A stretch of 20,187 nucleotides of DNA from a virus. The position numbers and the translations under genes were made by a program. Below the pieces are notes generated by a model. The model did not search any database and was not told where the DNA came from. It worked only from the letters and a program-made list of their open reading frames with translations. Positions 5,477 through 14,308 of this stretch are shown one piece after another (the first letter of the stretch is position 1; every line of letters begins with the position of its first letter). The stretch spans positions 1-20,187 of IMG/VR virus record IMGVR_UViG_3300023481_000016; one strand, given 5' to 3'.

Positions 5477-5901
5477 TGGATTGCTCCCGCCGGCAGGAGT
5501 TGATCCGGCTGGTACTGCGCAATATCACCCTTGCCCCACGCGATGAGCCGGTTCTGGAGACTCTGACCGGCACTGAAATTCATGGTGTTGATGAGCACGA
5601 TCAGGCTCCACGCCTTGTCGTTGCACACGTCGGGCGTCGTAGGGTCGGCGTCGTCGTCCACCATCGCGTCCAACGAATAGGCGGTCAGCGTCACGCTGCC
5701 AGCGCTTACCTCCAGATGTACGCGCGCGTCGCACGCGGTCGCTCCGGAGCGCGGTGCAATGCGGAAGTGGCTGATTCGGAAGTTCGTCTCTCCCGCCTCT
5801 GCCTGTTGCGGTACGGTCGTGACCAGCGTTTCCTGCGCGTAGGCAGGCACCACGATCATCGCCAGCACCAATACAGTTCCGATTGTGATTCCCCGTCTCA
5901 T
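5473..5901 (-). CDS. Exported protein of unknown function, 142 residues
   Basis: ATG at 5901 overlaps the stop of the tail-fibre-like gene (ATGA), which places the start ahead of a textbook Sec signal peptide (MRRGITIG, hydrophobic core, AYA|Q near residue 23). A longer frame from 6018 lies inside the fibre gene and is rejected. The mature part has beta-strand-rich segments (NFRISHFRIAP, VHLEVSAGSVTLTAYSLD) and an end of LINTMNFSAGQSLQNRLIAW. Two cysteines (in ATACDAR and PDVCNDK) may pair. I do not recognise a family. Its position directly after the fibre is typical of fibre assembly chaperones or attached tip proteins, but those are normally not exported. Confidence 0.7.
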   Translation of the reverse strand: MRRGITIGTVLVLAMIVVPAYAQETLVTTVPQQAEAGETNFRISHFRIAPRSGATACDARVHLEVSAGSVTLTAYSLDAMVDDDADPTTPDVCNDKAWSLIVLINTMNFSAGQSLQNRLIAWGKGDIAQYQPDQLLPAGAIQ

Positions 5902-8135
5902 TGTTGCGCCTCCCCCGTGTAGACCAGCTTCTCGCCGGTCAGTTTCTCGACCAACCTGATAACGCGCAGAATATCCACGGTGATATATTTTCCGTCTCGC
6001 TCGGAGTAGTAGGACCACGCCATCGACTCGCTGGGTCCGTCCGGCAGGCGCGTGAAATTGTGCGGCGAGAGCACCGTGATATTTGTCGCCTCGTCCCTGA
6101 CCTTCAGCTCTGAGGATGAAGCGTCATCCTGTGCGTACAGGACGACTCCGTTCGTCTCACCGCTCGTGGGTGCCGTTCCATTGAACAGCGACACCGTGTT
6201 TGTTCCGTTGTTTGCTGGCGTTCCACCAACCCCGAAAAGCACCGTATTGGCAGTCCAAACGGTATCAATTGTCCGTTCGGATACGGTGAGCATTTGCAAG
6301 CCACCCGGCCAAAACTGAATCTCGTCCCCCGCTGCGTTGTTTCGCATATAGGTGTTCTGGTCGTACCCCCAAGTGTAGAAAGGGGTTGCGCCATCAAGAC
6401 TGAGTAAGCCGTCGCCTTCCAGTCTCATCGTGCGGGCAATTGTGCCGTTATCGACCGTGTAAAAAACTATGCTGCTGTCCTCGACTGCCGCAGTCTCGTC
6501 GTCAACTAAGAACCCAATTCTCGCGTATTCAAATTGTCCAGCAGTGTCCTTATCGGCGAACAGACTAATCCAGTAGGTATCTCCGATTCCCGGAGGAGCA
6601 CGAGTGGGGCCGTGAACTCCGACAATGCGACCCGTGGCTACATCGCCGGGATCGATCACTTCGAACCGCAACTCGCCGCCTGCAGTCAAGCCCCAGTTGT
6701 CAGCGCCGATCCTGTAAACACCCGAATCGGTGTCGCTGGTGAAAAACTGGCCCGGAGATGCTGCGGTCCCGTCTGACCATGAGCCTCCGCCCGCAGCGGC
6801 CTGAAATGTAGGTGCAGCCCCCGCTCCATTGCTAGTGAGTACCTGTGCTGCTGTGCCAACTGCAACCGTTGCAGCTACGCCTGCAGCATCCCACGTGATT
6901 AGCTCCCCATCGGTGCCATTGGCGAGCCCGGCGACCGGTAGCCCGGTAGCGTTCGTGAGGACAATTGCAGACGGAGTGCCAAGTGCTGGCGTGACCAGTG
7001 TCGGAGAAGTACCAAAGACCACGGCGCCAGTACCGGTTTCTCCAGTCACCGCGGCAGCGAAATTCGCGGTAGATGGCGTCGCCAGGAATGTCGCTACTCC
7101 GGTCCCAAGACCCGACACTCCGGTAGCAATCGGCAGCCCTGTCGCGTTGGTCAGCACCCCGCTCGCTGGAGTTCCAAGTGCTGGAGTAACCAGGGTCGGA
7201 GAGCTGGCGAGCACAACCGCTCCTGTTCCAGTCTCGTCACTGATTACACCCGCAAGCTGTGCCGATGACGTGGCAGCAAACACGCTCAGGTTGTCCGCCA
7301 CCATCGCGGCCAGCGTCCCGAGGTCCGTGATGTTCGCCTCCACATGCGTATGTCCGGGCGCTGAGTAGTCGGTGCCAGACACAGCGATCGAGACGACTCC
7401 CGTCGTTGTGGTCGATTTGAGAATGCCGGTAGCCAGTGCGCCCAACGCCTGCTCTGCACTCAGCGTCGCGTTGGCCGTCTGCGTGATGTAGGTAGCGTCT
7501 GTGGGGGCTCCGCTACCAGCACCGGCCCCCGTGGTCTCGGTCCACACCGCAGCCCCAACGGTCGAGTCCAGCAGCACGTAGGCTTTGTCATTCGTCTCAT
7601 CCAGCCACACCGTGCCGACCGAATATCCATCGCCGCTATCGTCGGTCACCAGTGGCGCTGTGGTCCTGCCGCGGATTACGTGCGTCGCCCCGAGGTTCGT
7701 CTCTATCGCGATCGTCTCCAGCGCCAATTGCTGGATCAGTCCGTTGACATCTCCCAGGAACACATCATCGGTGATCGCGTGTGCTGTTGCGTTCGTGCCC
7801 CACTTGGCCCGCTCGACAACATGAAATGTAGAGCCGGTCTTGGTGTCGAACCGCATGATCTCGATGCCGGCATCACAAGCGCCGGTCGTAGCGCAGTTGC
7901 CCACGAGCACATATCCAGCAGCGGGCCATCCGGTAGTAGTCGATACCGAGATGTCGAACGGAACAGCCGCTCCAGCCGTGATCGCGACCGAGAGCGTGGT
8001 CTGTACTTGGAGCGTGTCGCCAGGATCGGGGAGCTCTGTCGTGGTGACCACCGCTCCCGGATATTGCGCCTGCGCCCATAGTGGGGTGGAAATAGCAAGC
8101 ATGAAGCAACAGCAGATGATCGCTCGTTTTATCAT
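5898..8135 (-). CDS. Tail-fibre-like protein with N-terminal signal peptide, 745 residues
   Basis: ATG at 8135 overlaps the previous stop (ATGA). Residues 1-23 look like a Sec signal peptide: MIKR, a hydrophobic stretch with three cysteines, and the cleavage site AQA|Q. The rest has tail-fibre hallmarks: low-complexity Thr/Ala/Gly-rich beta sequence, a GTDYSAPGHTH motif near 254-264, and two copies of a 35-residue repeat (301-335 and 366-400) containing SPTLVTPALGTP, which is common in fibres of environmental phages. The conserved C-terminus (690-745, with MAWSYYSERDGK and VEKLTGEKLVY) resembles fibre C-terminal trimerisation or assembly modules. Fibres bind the host receptor. A signal peptide is strange, because virion proteins assemble in the cytoplasm. 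The protein may be exported, or the hydrophobic segment may be kept. Confidence 0.8.
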   Translation of the reverse strand: MIKRAIICCCFMLAISTPLWAQAQYPGAVVTTTELPDPGDTLQVQTTLSVAITAGAAVPFDISVSTTTGWPAAGYVLVGNCATTGACDAGIEIMRFDTKTGSTFHVVERAKWGTNATAHAITDDVFLGDVNGLIQQLALETIAIETNLGATHVIRGRTTAPLVTDDSGDGYSVGTVWLDETNDKAYVLLDSTVGAAVWTETTGAGAGSGAPTDATYITQTANATLSAEQALGALATGILKSTTTTGVVSIAVSGTDYSAPGHTHVEANITDLGTLAAMVADNLSVFAATSSAQLAGVISDETGTGAVVLASSPTLVTPALGTPASGVLTNATGLPIATGVSGLGTGVATFLATPSTANFAAAVTGETGTGAVVFGTSPTLVTPALGTPSAIVLTNATGLPVAGLANGTDGELITWDAAGVAATVAVGTAAQVLTSNGAGAAPTFQAAAGGGSWSDGTAASPGQFFTSDTDSGVYRIGADNWGLTAGGELRFEVIDPGDVATGRIVGVHGPTRAPPGIGDTYWISLFADKDTAGQFEYARIGFLVDDETAAVEDSSIVFYTVDNGTIARTMRLEGDGLLSLDGATPFYTWGYDQNTYMRNNAAGDEIQFWPGGLQMLTVSERTIDTVWTANTVLFGVGGTPANNGTNTVSLFNGTAPTSGETNGVVLYAQDDASSSELKVRDEATNITVLSPHNFTRLPDGPSESMAWSYYSERDGKYITVDILRVIRLVEKLTGEKLVYTGEAQQ
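6936..7040 (-). repeat. Fibre repeat copy 2 (35 residues)
   Basis: This segment encodes residues 366-400 of the fibre-like protein (ETGTGAVVFGTSPTLVTPAL and onward to ATGLP). It matches copy 1 at nearly every position in protein, apart from short differences (VFGT for VLAS, SAIV for ASGV). Such repeats are found in beta-structured shafts. Confidence 0.75.
7131..7235 (-). repeat. Fibre repeat copy 1 (35 residues)
   Basis: This segment encodes residues 301-335 of the fibre-like protein (ETGTGAVVLASSPTLVTPAL and onward to ATGLP). It is a direct repeat of the segment at 6936-7040 and has the same orientation and frame, spaced 195 bases start to start. Gain or loss of copies by recombination would keep the frame. 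Confidence 0.75.
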
Positions 8136-8761
8136 GTCCACTCCAGCACCAGGGACCAATTACCGAGTGTTGTAGCCGCTCCGGCCGAGCTGACCAGTTG
8201 CATGGTCAGCTTGTCGTCCTTGGCGAATGTCACTGTATTGACGATGTCCTCTGCTTCTGCTGATGCTCCTCCACCCACGGTAGCTGTTAGCGCTGTGTTT
8301 GCAGCGTTTTTCCGGACCGTGAACACGATCGTTTCACCAGCGCCGACCAGTGTTTGAGTCAGGCATCGCAAGTCTGACAGCTTCCCCGCATGAGGGCATT
8401 TGATGTCGATATTGCCCTCTGTGGCAACCAGCCCAGGACCCACACTCACGAGGCTCTGATACCTCGTAATCCCTGCGACGAGTGCCTCAAACTGCGATCC
8501 CTGCACCGAGATCGAAGGCACCAACGTCGTGAACTCATACGCCGTTCCGGCAGCGTCGATGCGAGGATGTTGGAGCGCTGTGCCCTTGGCAACACGTCCA
8601 AATTGGCTCGCGCCGGTCGCAATTATCAGGTCTAGATTCGCCTGCGCTGCAATCGCTATCGCACCGGCCCGCAGCGCGTCCAGGTTGTCTCGCTTGATGT
8701 TCTGGTTCGCAGCGGTGCCAACAGCTCCGGCCGTTTCCGTCGGTGTAGCAGACCAGGCCAT
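8132..8761 (-). CDS. Putative tail tip/minor tail protein, 209 residues
   Basis: ATG at 8761 overlaps the previous stop (TGATG). The N-terminal third is helical and Ala-rich (NLDALRAGAIAIAAQANLD, 26-44). The C-terminal half is beta-rich (GETIVFTVRKNAANTALTATV, then a strand series ending in NWSLVLEW), like the tail-tip or fibre-network domains of siphophages. There is no signal peptide, unlike the gene that follows. Its place between the hub-associated genes and the fibre suggests a connector or short tip protein. The family is not recognised. Confidence 0.65.
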   Translation of the reverse strand: MAWSATPTETAGAVGTAANQNIKRDNLDALRAGAIAIAAQANLDLIIATGASQFGRVAKGTALQHPRIDAAGTAYEFTTLVPSISVQGSQFEALVAGITRYQSLVSVGPGLVATEGNIDIKCPHAGKLSDLRCLTQTLVGAGETIVFTVRKNAANTALTATVGGGASAEAEDIVNTVTFAKDDKLTMQLVSSAGAATTLGNWSLVLEWT

Positions 8762-9189
8762 CAGGCCACCTCACCGATTCTGTGTTCGAGGTTTTCCGCT
8801 TCCAGATCAGCGATGGTCTCGGGTATCGGATTCAGCCTCTCAACGCTCTCTGGCCGCGGGTCCCAGTTCCTGGTAGCTATATCCGGACGCATGAGCAGCA
8901 GTTCCACTCCTCGCTCAATCTCGTCTGGCCACACCACATTCAGATGGCGCCGGCCGCATCCGAAACACAAAGCCTCGCTCCACTCGGGATCGGCCGCAGG
9001 CTCGTTTCCACACCCGCATCGAATCTTCCAACGCCCACAGATCACGTAGGCATATGCGGGCTCGTCCGAGTCGTGTATCTCAATCCTCGCTCCCATGCGA
9101 CGCAGAGCATTTATCTTGATCTCGTGTCTGGCACGCAGCTCCTCCTCACTCCGAACCAGGTGCTGATCTCCAATCCCGAGGATGCGCAT
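8761..9189 (-). CDS. Zinc-ribbon-like tail-region protein, 142 residues
   Basis: ATG at 9189 shares a base with the hub gene's stop (TGATG). A longer frame from 9243 lies inside the hub gene and is rejected. Residues 50-80 hold a compact cysteine group: CGC at 58-60 and CFGC at 75-78, with Cys51 nearby, which looks like a zinc ribbon. The N-terminus has a charged helix (SEEELRARHEIKINALRRMG). The C-terminal end is helical and acidic (ETIADLEAENLEHRIGEV). Proteins with this layout occur between the hub and fibre genes of siphophages, but no role is known to me. It may help tip assembly rather than sit in the virion. Confidence 0.65.
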   Translation of the reverse strand: MRILGIGDQHLVRSEEELRARHEIKINALRRMGARIEIHDSDEPAYAYVICGRWKIRCGCGNEPAADPEWSEALCFGCGRRHLNVVWPDEIERGVELLLMRPDIATRNWDPRPESVERLNPIPETIADLEAENLEHRIGEVA

Positions 9190-10814
9190 CAACCGAACCC
9201 CCACCGCGCTGTGTCCCACACTCCAGCAACAGGGTCGTCCCAAATCAGAACCGCTGTTGTATCAGCGGGAGCGAGACCATAGCTGAGCTGGATCGTCGCA
9301 TCGGGCCTGATGTCGCCCGACACTGAATGGATGAATACCTCGGTAGCAGCAACCCCGGTCATGGTCTCGGACGTGACGATCTTGTCGCCCACATCAAGCG
9401 GCACGCACTTCTCGAGCACATTGGGGATCGCTGTAACTGGCGATATCTGGAGCGGTATGTTCGTGACCCCGCCCCACAAATTCGCCACGAAATCTGCAGA
9501 GTCCTGCGCCGTCTGTACGTTGCCCTGGTAGGGCATCTCGATCACAGAACCCATCGGCCGGAGACCATAGGCAGCTATGCTCGTTGCGTTCTCTGCGTGT
9601 CTCTCGACCGGAGAGAACCGTGCCAGCATCAAACCGCGAACCTGCATCCCGTCCGCACTACCAGGACCGCGTAGATATCCCGTAGCGGCGCCGTTGTTGG
9701 TGGCCGAGATAATCACCCGTGAGCCAAGCGGCGAGATCGTGACAGCGAAATCAGAGGTAACGTCAGCACCACCGCCACCGCTGACTGCATTGGCCGTGTA
9801 GTCGGTGGTTGCCACCGGCACGACCAGGCTCTTGCCGCCAACGAATGCGGCGAGTTGAGCCGGGTCTTTGTAATCGGCGCCGAACACCTGCGTCTCGCCT
9901 GCCCTGACCTCTACCTCGCCATCCAGGCTCACCAGAACGACATTGCTCGTGCCGACTGAACGGGGGAACGCTGCAACGTCAACAACATTGACCAGCCGCG
10001 AGAGATCAGACGGAACGTTTATCCCGCCTTCGTAGAGCAGCTCGCCCTCTGCGAATGTTGCCTGCACCATCGCTGTCGCACGCGCCAATCGGTTCTCGAA
10101 TCTGAGCGTCTCACCATCGGTCGCATCCCCGCGCTCGTATAGGTAACCGCGCTCGCTCTGGCAGATGTCCTGCAATACGCCGATCGCTGAAAGGTTCGTC
10201 CCGATGTCATCAAATATGAACGCATACGTGTCCTGTCCAACGTCGATCGACTGGTTGGCTGGCGTTGTCGCAACCTTCCCGATAACGTCGCTCACGCCCT
10301 GGTCTGAGCGGTACGACTCCTGGAGCGCGAGTCGCAGGTCCCGCGTCTCCGAGAGCTGGTCGAACCAACTCACAGCGGTACAGTGCGCCTCCGCTGTCCC
10401 CGTTGTTCCGGGCGTCGGCAAGATCATTTTCAGCGTGCCTAGAAAGTGATACCAGAACGTGGAACCACTCTGGATCTTGAGCCGCACTCGGGTGCCAAAC
10501 CCGAACCCCGTGCGCACATTCGGACCGCTCGGGGAATACCAGCCGCGAATGCCGCCAGAGTTTGAGGCCGCATTGTTGAACGCGAAAGTCATCACTCCGG
10601 GCTGTGCGACCACGTCTACCGGCCCATCGCCCGGAATGCCGCGCTCCCAATGCACGCCCACCCTCTGGAGCACATCGGAGCTGACATCCGTCCAGATGCC
10701 TGTAGATAGCTCCATCTCCATCACCGCAGAGCCCGGGCCCGCTGTTGCGGCGACCCAGCCGCCGAACGGAGCGGTGCCAAATACAGTCGTGCCAAACGTG
10801 CGCGGTGGTGTCAT
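9189..10814 (-). CDS. Hub/distal-tail-like minor tail protein, 541 residues
   Basis: ATG at 10814 overlaps the tape measure stop (ATGA). The N-terminus has a DVLQRVGVHWERGIPGDGP stretch (residues about 48-66) followed by GVMTFAFNNAASNSGGIRG and WYSPSGPNVR. This pattern starts tail-tip proteins that follow the tape measure in many siphophages of environmental origin. The remainder is beta-rich, as expected for a hub with oligosaccharide-binding-like domains, and ends in DTARWGFG. It probably joins the tail tube to the tip and fibres. Whether it corresponds to a distal tail protein or to the hub cannot be decided by eye; at 541 residues it could combine both roles. Confidence 0.7.
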   Translation of the reverse strand: MTPPRTFGTTVFGTAPFGGWVAATAGPGSAVMEMELSTGIWTDVSSDVLQRVGVHWERGIPGDGPVDVVAQPGVMTFAFNNAASNSGGIRGWYSPSGPNVRTGFGFGTRVRLKIQSGSTFWYHFLGTLKMILPTPGTTGTAEAHCTAVSWFDQLSETRDLRLALQESYRSDQGVSDVIGKVATTPANQSIDVGQDTYAFIFDDIGTNLSAIGVLQDICQSERGYLYERGDATDGETLRFENRLARATAMVQATFAEGELLYEGGINVPSDLSRLVNVVDVAAFPRSVGTSNVVLVSLDGEVEVRAGETQVFGADYKDPAQLAAFVGGKSLVVPVATTDYTANAVSGGGGADVTSDFAVTISPLGSRVIISATNNGAATGYLRGPGSADGMQVRGLMLARFSPVERHAENATSIAAYGLRPMGSVIEMPYQGNVQTAQDSADFVANLWGGVTNIPLQISPVTAIPNVLEKCVPLDVGDKIVTSETMTGVAATEVFIHSVSGDIRPDATIQLSYGLAPADTTAVLIWDDPVAGVWDTARWGFG

Positions 10815-13800
10815 CGACGGCCCCCGCCCGTTTGCATCGCGTGGCGGAATTGACGTCCGCGATCATTTCCCGATGCTATGATTGCTCGCTCGATACGGGC
10901 CAGGCGGTCAAGCACTGCTCCAGATCCACCACCACCAGCCGCAGCACTCGAAACCGGCGCCGGCGCGCTTGTGGACACTGGCGAGATACCCGAGATCGGC
11001 AACGCCGGAGACGGCAGCCGTGCATGTCCCCCGGGGGACATGGCCGCAGCAATCGCCGCACCCGACACCGACCACTGGCGCTGTGCTGCAACGGCTGCCG
11101 CAACGTGTCGCTCGCCGAGAGAATCGGCAACCGCTGAACCGATCCGCCCGATGTCGAGGATGGAGGAGCCGCCGACCGTGGAGTGCCGGGTATCGTCCCA
11201 AGCGTCAGCCGCGTCTCTGGCAGCCTTGACCCATGCATCGCCCACAAGCTGCGCGTTGTGGATACCGATGCGGGCCATATCCTCTTGCACCGTGCGGAAA
11301 TCTTTGACCTCTTGTCTGCGGGCTTGGCGCGCTGCCTTCTTGGCATCGCGATCGGCCTGGCGAACCAGCTTGAGATTCGCACGCACAAACTCGCGGACCT
11401 CGTCTCCCTGTAATCCAAGATCAATAGCTTGCTGCCGGAAACCAGCACGCTGCTCTTGTTCAAACGTCTTCTGGGCGTCCCTCTGAGCTTTCAGTGAGCC
11501 CTCAACAAACGCCCGTGCGGTGCTGGCCGACAACCCCATCGTCTTGGCGAGATTCTCGAAATAGGCCCGATTGTGTCGCAGCGCTGTGGTCGTCTGAATC
11601 CCAACCGAATCAGCCCATGCCTTCCAGTCGTCCCGTGCCTGTTGCAGCGCAATCTGCGCGTCTGTCATTACGTCCAGTGTGATGCCCGCCTCTGCTGCGA
11701 GAGCGATCAGAGCATCCACACCAGCGATGCCCATCGCGCGCGCGGCGTTGGCGATCAGCTCAAACTGCGCCTTGACCTCTGCGGCGCTCAACTGGCCGCT
11801 CTTGAGCCGGTTGATCATGTCGGACAGCACACCGCCCGGACCCGTGAGCACCGAGAGATCCTGCCCGAACTTCGAGAAGCTCGGGAGCTGCGCGAGAATC
11901 GCCTCACCAATCGCACTCACCGCCTGCGCGCTCGTGATCACGCTGCGGTCGAAGTCGGAGAATATGTCGCGAGTGAACCCGAGGAACTTCTGGAGATCGG
12001 CAGCGGTGGAGATCCCGACTTCCTCGATCACTGCCGCTAGCGACTGCCGGAACGCGGCCCCGAAGTCGCGCCCTAGAGTGTCGCCCAGATCCTGGATCTG
12101 TTGTGTTAGCGCCTTCGAGAGCGACAGCCCGAACTGCTTGCTGATCTCCTTGGCGGCGTTTGTCTTTCCGAACAGCTTGCCGATGAAAGAAAGCGCCTTA
12201 CCAATAAATGAGATGATCTTGCTCAGCGCGGCCTGGATGATCGACGACAGCCCACCCGAGATGATCTGCCCGAACCCCTCGATGATGCCTTTGCCGAGAT
12301 TGTTGAAGGCCCCAAGCAGGCCCTTGCCGCCAGTGATGCCGGCAATGATGGCCTTGATGGAGCTGCCAAACCCTGAGAACAGCTTGCTGAGGAAGCTCGT
12401 GGTCGCGATCAGCGCAACGTGTTCGTCAACCAGCGAGGCTTCCGCCTGGGCCTGCCTGCCAAGATCGTCGATGATTCCGGGAAGCTGGCCGCCGAACTTG
12501 TCCAGCCCTTCGGAAATCGTCTTTTGGCCTGCCAGCCGCGCCCTCTGCGCATCGGCGACGGCGTTGATTCCGAGCACCCACGAGGGATAGAGAGAGACGA
12601 GAGTCTCGACCCGTGGAACAGTTTCTGCGAGTGCAGATCCGAGCTTGACCGTGGCGGCAGCATCATCCTTGAGACCAGCAGCTACCTTGGGGAGTTCAGG
12701 TGCGAGCCTCTTTACTCCGCCACCTAGCTTGTTGATACGGTCGATTACAGGCGCCGCAACCTCAGCGTTTTCTCTCATCTTTGCAGTGAGATTCAAGAAC
12801 GCACGCGCTGACGCTCCCATTGGCCCCGGAAGGAACGCTACTTTCTCTGCCATCCGTGCGAGAAAACCAATCAGCTTGATTGAATCCTTGCGGACCTCTT
12901 CCATCGCAGACCGGAATCTCTCGAACTGACCGAGCACAAAATTCTTGATCGTGCTTGCGACAAATTTCAGCGCGTCCCGAACCGGCTTGATGCTCAACAG
13001 CAAGGCACCAAGTAGAGCAATCCACCCCACCGGGCCGGACAGAATCCCAATCACCGCGCCGATTGCAGGGAGTAACGCCCCAACAGCAGTCGCCATCGCG
13101 CCAAGAACGATCAGAACGGGGCCAATAGCTGCACCGACAGCAGCTATCACAATCGCCCATTTCTTGGTCGCTGGATCTGCGTCCTTGAGCTTTTGCAGCC
13201 ATTCCTTCATCTGGGCAAGCATTGGGCGCACAACGGGGATCAGGATTTTCCCGATCATCTCTCCAACAGACCGGATGTCGCGGGCGAGGAATTTCATCAG
13301 GTTCGCCGTGGAATCTGCCGTGCGAGCCGCGTCCCCCATGGCGTCGGTACTGTCCTTCTGGATCGCCAACAGCACCGCCTGAGCCCGCGATGTTGAGTCC
13401 ATCTCCTGCCCTGCCTTGATGAGTCCAGCACTGAGAGCAATCGCCTTCAATGCGGCTTCGCGAGTGTCCACGCCGAACCGCCGCATGGGTTCACTCGACC
13501 CCGCTAGAGCCGACTGCATCGCGAGCAGAACGTCCTTGGTGCCGACGTTGTTGAATGACCCGAGATCGCTAGCCAGCTTGACCATTTCAAGCGACATATC
13601 AGCGGCCTTATCACGAGCCAGGCCCATCGGAACCAGCATGTCTTGCGTCCCAGCGGACAGGCTCTCCATTTGCGACCGGGTCAGCGGAATAGTTGACGTC
13701 AAACGCTGCAATTCAGCCCGAACACGGGACGCAGCCGGACCCATCACCACGTCGAACTTGTTGCCGGCCTCCTCGGCATCGGATGCCATCTTGAGCGCCG

Positions 13801-13987
13801 CAACGCCAACACCGACGAGCGGAAGCGTGACCCTGGTAGCGAATTTCTTTCCTGTCGTGGACAACCGGCGCCCGACGTCCTCGAACTTCTTTCCCGTGGT
13901 CGCGAATTGCTTCTGAGCACGCAGTAGCGCTGGCCCCATCAAATCCTGGAGCTTCAATACAGCCACCAGCGTTCCGACGTTGACCAC
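10811..13987 (-). CDS. Tail tape measure protein, 1058 residues
   Basis: Translation starts at GTG (13987) directly after the TAG stop of the preceding frame. Residues 65-260 match the TP901-type tape measure core: Gln-rich helices, then GDAARTADSTANLMKFLARD (219-238) and IGKILIPVVRPML. Hydrophobic segments at about 278-333 and 545-606 fit those that enter the host membrane during DNA ejection. Long helical, coiled-coil-prone sequence follows up to about 960, and the end is Pro/Ser/Gly-rich. The protein sets tail length. At about 0.15 nm per residue, 1058 residues would give a tail near 150 nm (family rule, inference). Its placement between the chaperone frames and the hub gene is the standard order. 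Confidence 0.93.
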   Translation of the reverse strand: MVNVGTLVAVLKLQDLMGPALLRAQKQFATTGKKFEDVGRRLSTTGKKFATRVTLPLVGVGVAALKMASDAEEAGNKFDVVMGPAASRVRAELQRLTSTIPLTRSQMESLSAGTQDMLVPMGLARDKAADMSLEMVKLASDLGSFNNVGTKDVLLAMQSALAGSSEPMRRFGVDTREAALKAIALSAGLIKAGQEMDSTSRAQAVLLAIQKDSTDAMGDAARTADSTANLMKFLARDIRSVGEMIGKILIPVVRPMLAQMKEWLQKLKDADPATKKWAIVIAAVGAAIGPVLIVLGAMATAVGALLPAIGAVIGILSGPVGWIALLGALLLSIKPVRDALKFVASTIKNFVLGQFERFRSAMEEVRKDSIKLIGFLARMAEKVAFLPGPMGASARAFLNLTAKMRENAEVAAPVIDRINKLGGGVKRLAPELPKVAAGLKDDAAATVKLGSALAETVPRVETLVSLYPSWVLGINAVADAQRARLAGQKTISEGLDKFGGQLPGIIDDLGRQAQAEASLVDEHVALIATTSFLSKLFSGFGSSIKAIIAGITGGKGLLGAFNNLGKGIIEGFGQIISGGLSSIIQAALSKIISFIGKALSFIGKLFGKTNAAKEISKQFGLSLSKALTQQIQDLGDTLGRDFGAAFRQSLAAVIEEVGISTAADLQKFLGFTRDIFSDFDRSVITSAQAVSAIGEAILAQLPSFSKFGQDLSVLTGPGGVLSDMINRLKSGQLSAAEVKAQFELIANAARAMGIAGVDALIALAAEAGITLDVMTDAQIALQQARDDWKAWADSVGIQTTTALRHNRAYFENLAKTMGLSASTARAFVEGSLKAQRDAQKTFEQEQRAGFRQQAIDLGLQGDEVREFVRANLKLVRQADRDAKKAARQARRQEVKDFRTVQEDMARIGIHNAQLVGDAWVKAARDAADAWDDTRHSTVGGSSILDIGRIGSAVADSLGERHVAAAVAAQRQWSVSGAAIAAAMSPGGHARLPSPALPISGISPVSTSAPAPVSSAAAGGGGSGAVLDRLARIERAIIASGNDRGRQFRHAMQTGGGRR

Positions 13988-14308
13988 CTAATCGCCCTCT
14001 CGCTCCGCCGCCGCGCGCCGCTCGCGCTCGATCGCCATGTCGATGTCCCGAACCCGCTTCACCATTGGAGCCTGCTTGTCCTTGAGCTCGATATTGCGAT
14101 CGTTGTAGATCCCGTAAGCCTCGGCATATCGCCTTAGCAGCATGATCTGTTCACCCAACCGCTCCGGGTCGTTCTCCATCTCCCACTTCGCCCAAAGCGG
14201 CGTGCATCCATACTCCCGTGCGTATTCCCCGACGCCCCACAACCACGCTGTCTGTGGGTCCGTCCACTCCCCACCACCCAGCGCGACATGGAACGCCCTT
14301 AGCCTTCC
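13988..14308 (-). CDS. Tail assembly chaperone T extension, probably made by -1 frameshift
   Basis: This frame is open from 14425 to the stop at 13988 but has no ATG, GTG or TTG before TTG at 14242. That TTG falls inside what looks like a conserved stretch (AFHVALGGGEW, DPQTAWLWGVGEYAREYG). It lies in the -1 phase of the upstream chaperone gene, whose stop is at 14299. These facts match the G/GT arrangement of siphophages, where a fraction of ribosomes slip and make a fusion that binds the tape measure and tail tube. Slippage at the G-run near 14310 would give a fusion of about 246 residues. An independent start at TTG 14242 (84 residues) is the alternative. Confidence 0.75.
   Translation of the reverse strand, partial: GRLRAFHVALGGGEWTDPQTAWLWGVGEYAREYGCTPLWAKWEMENDPERLGEQIMLLRRYAEAYGIYNDRNIELKDKQAPMVKRVRDIDMAIERERRAAAEREGD

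Noticed and set aside
4818-5546. A 242-codon plus-strand open frame opposite the small exported and coiled-coil genes
   Set aside because: Its composition (Ser, Cys, His and Arg rich) is that of a shadow frame. The minus strand has three coupled genes with signal peptide, membrane and coiled-coil features.
6829-7368. A long plus-strand open frame (179 codons) inside the fibre gene
   Set aside because: It is the antisense shadow of a Thr/Ala/Gly/Val-rich repetitive gene; the product is low-complexity and has no ribosome site or independent motif.
11026-11042. Repeated CCCCCGGGGG palindromes (also near 4647 and 19287)
   Set aside because: They fall inside coding sequence in different frames and are most simply explained by the GC-rich codons CCC-CGG-GGG; three copies are not convincing as a signal.
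11679-12590. A 303-codon plus-strand open frame within the tape measure gene
   Set aside because: Long antisense frames are expected opposite helical, GC-rich genes. The sense strand has clear tape measure motifs and correct overlaps.
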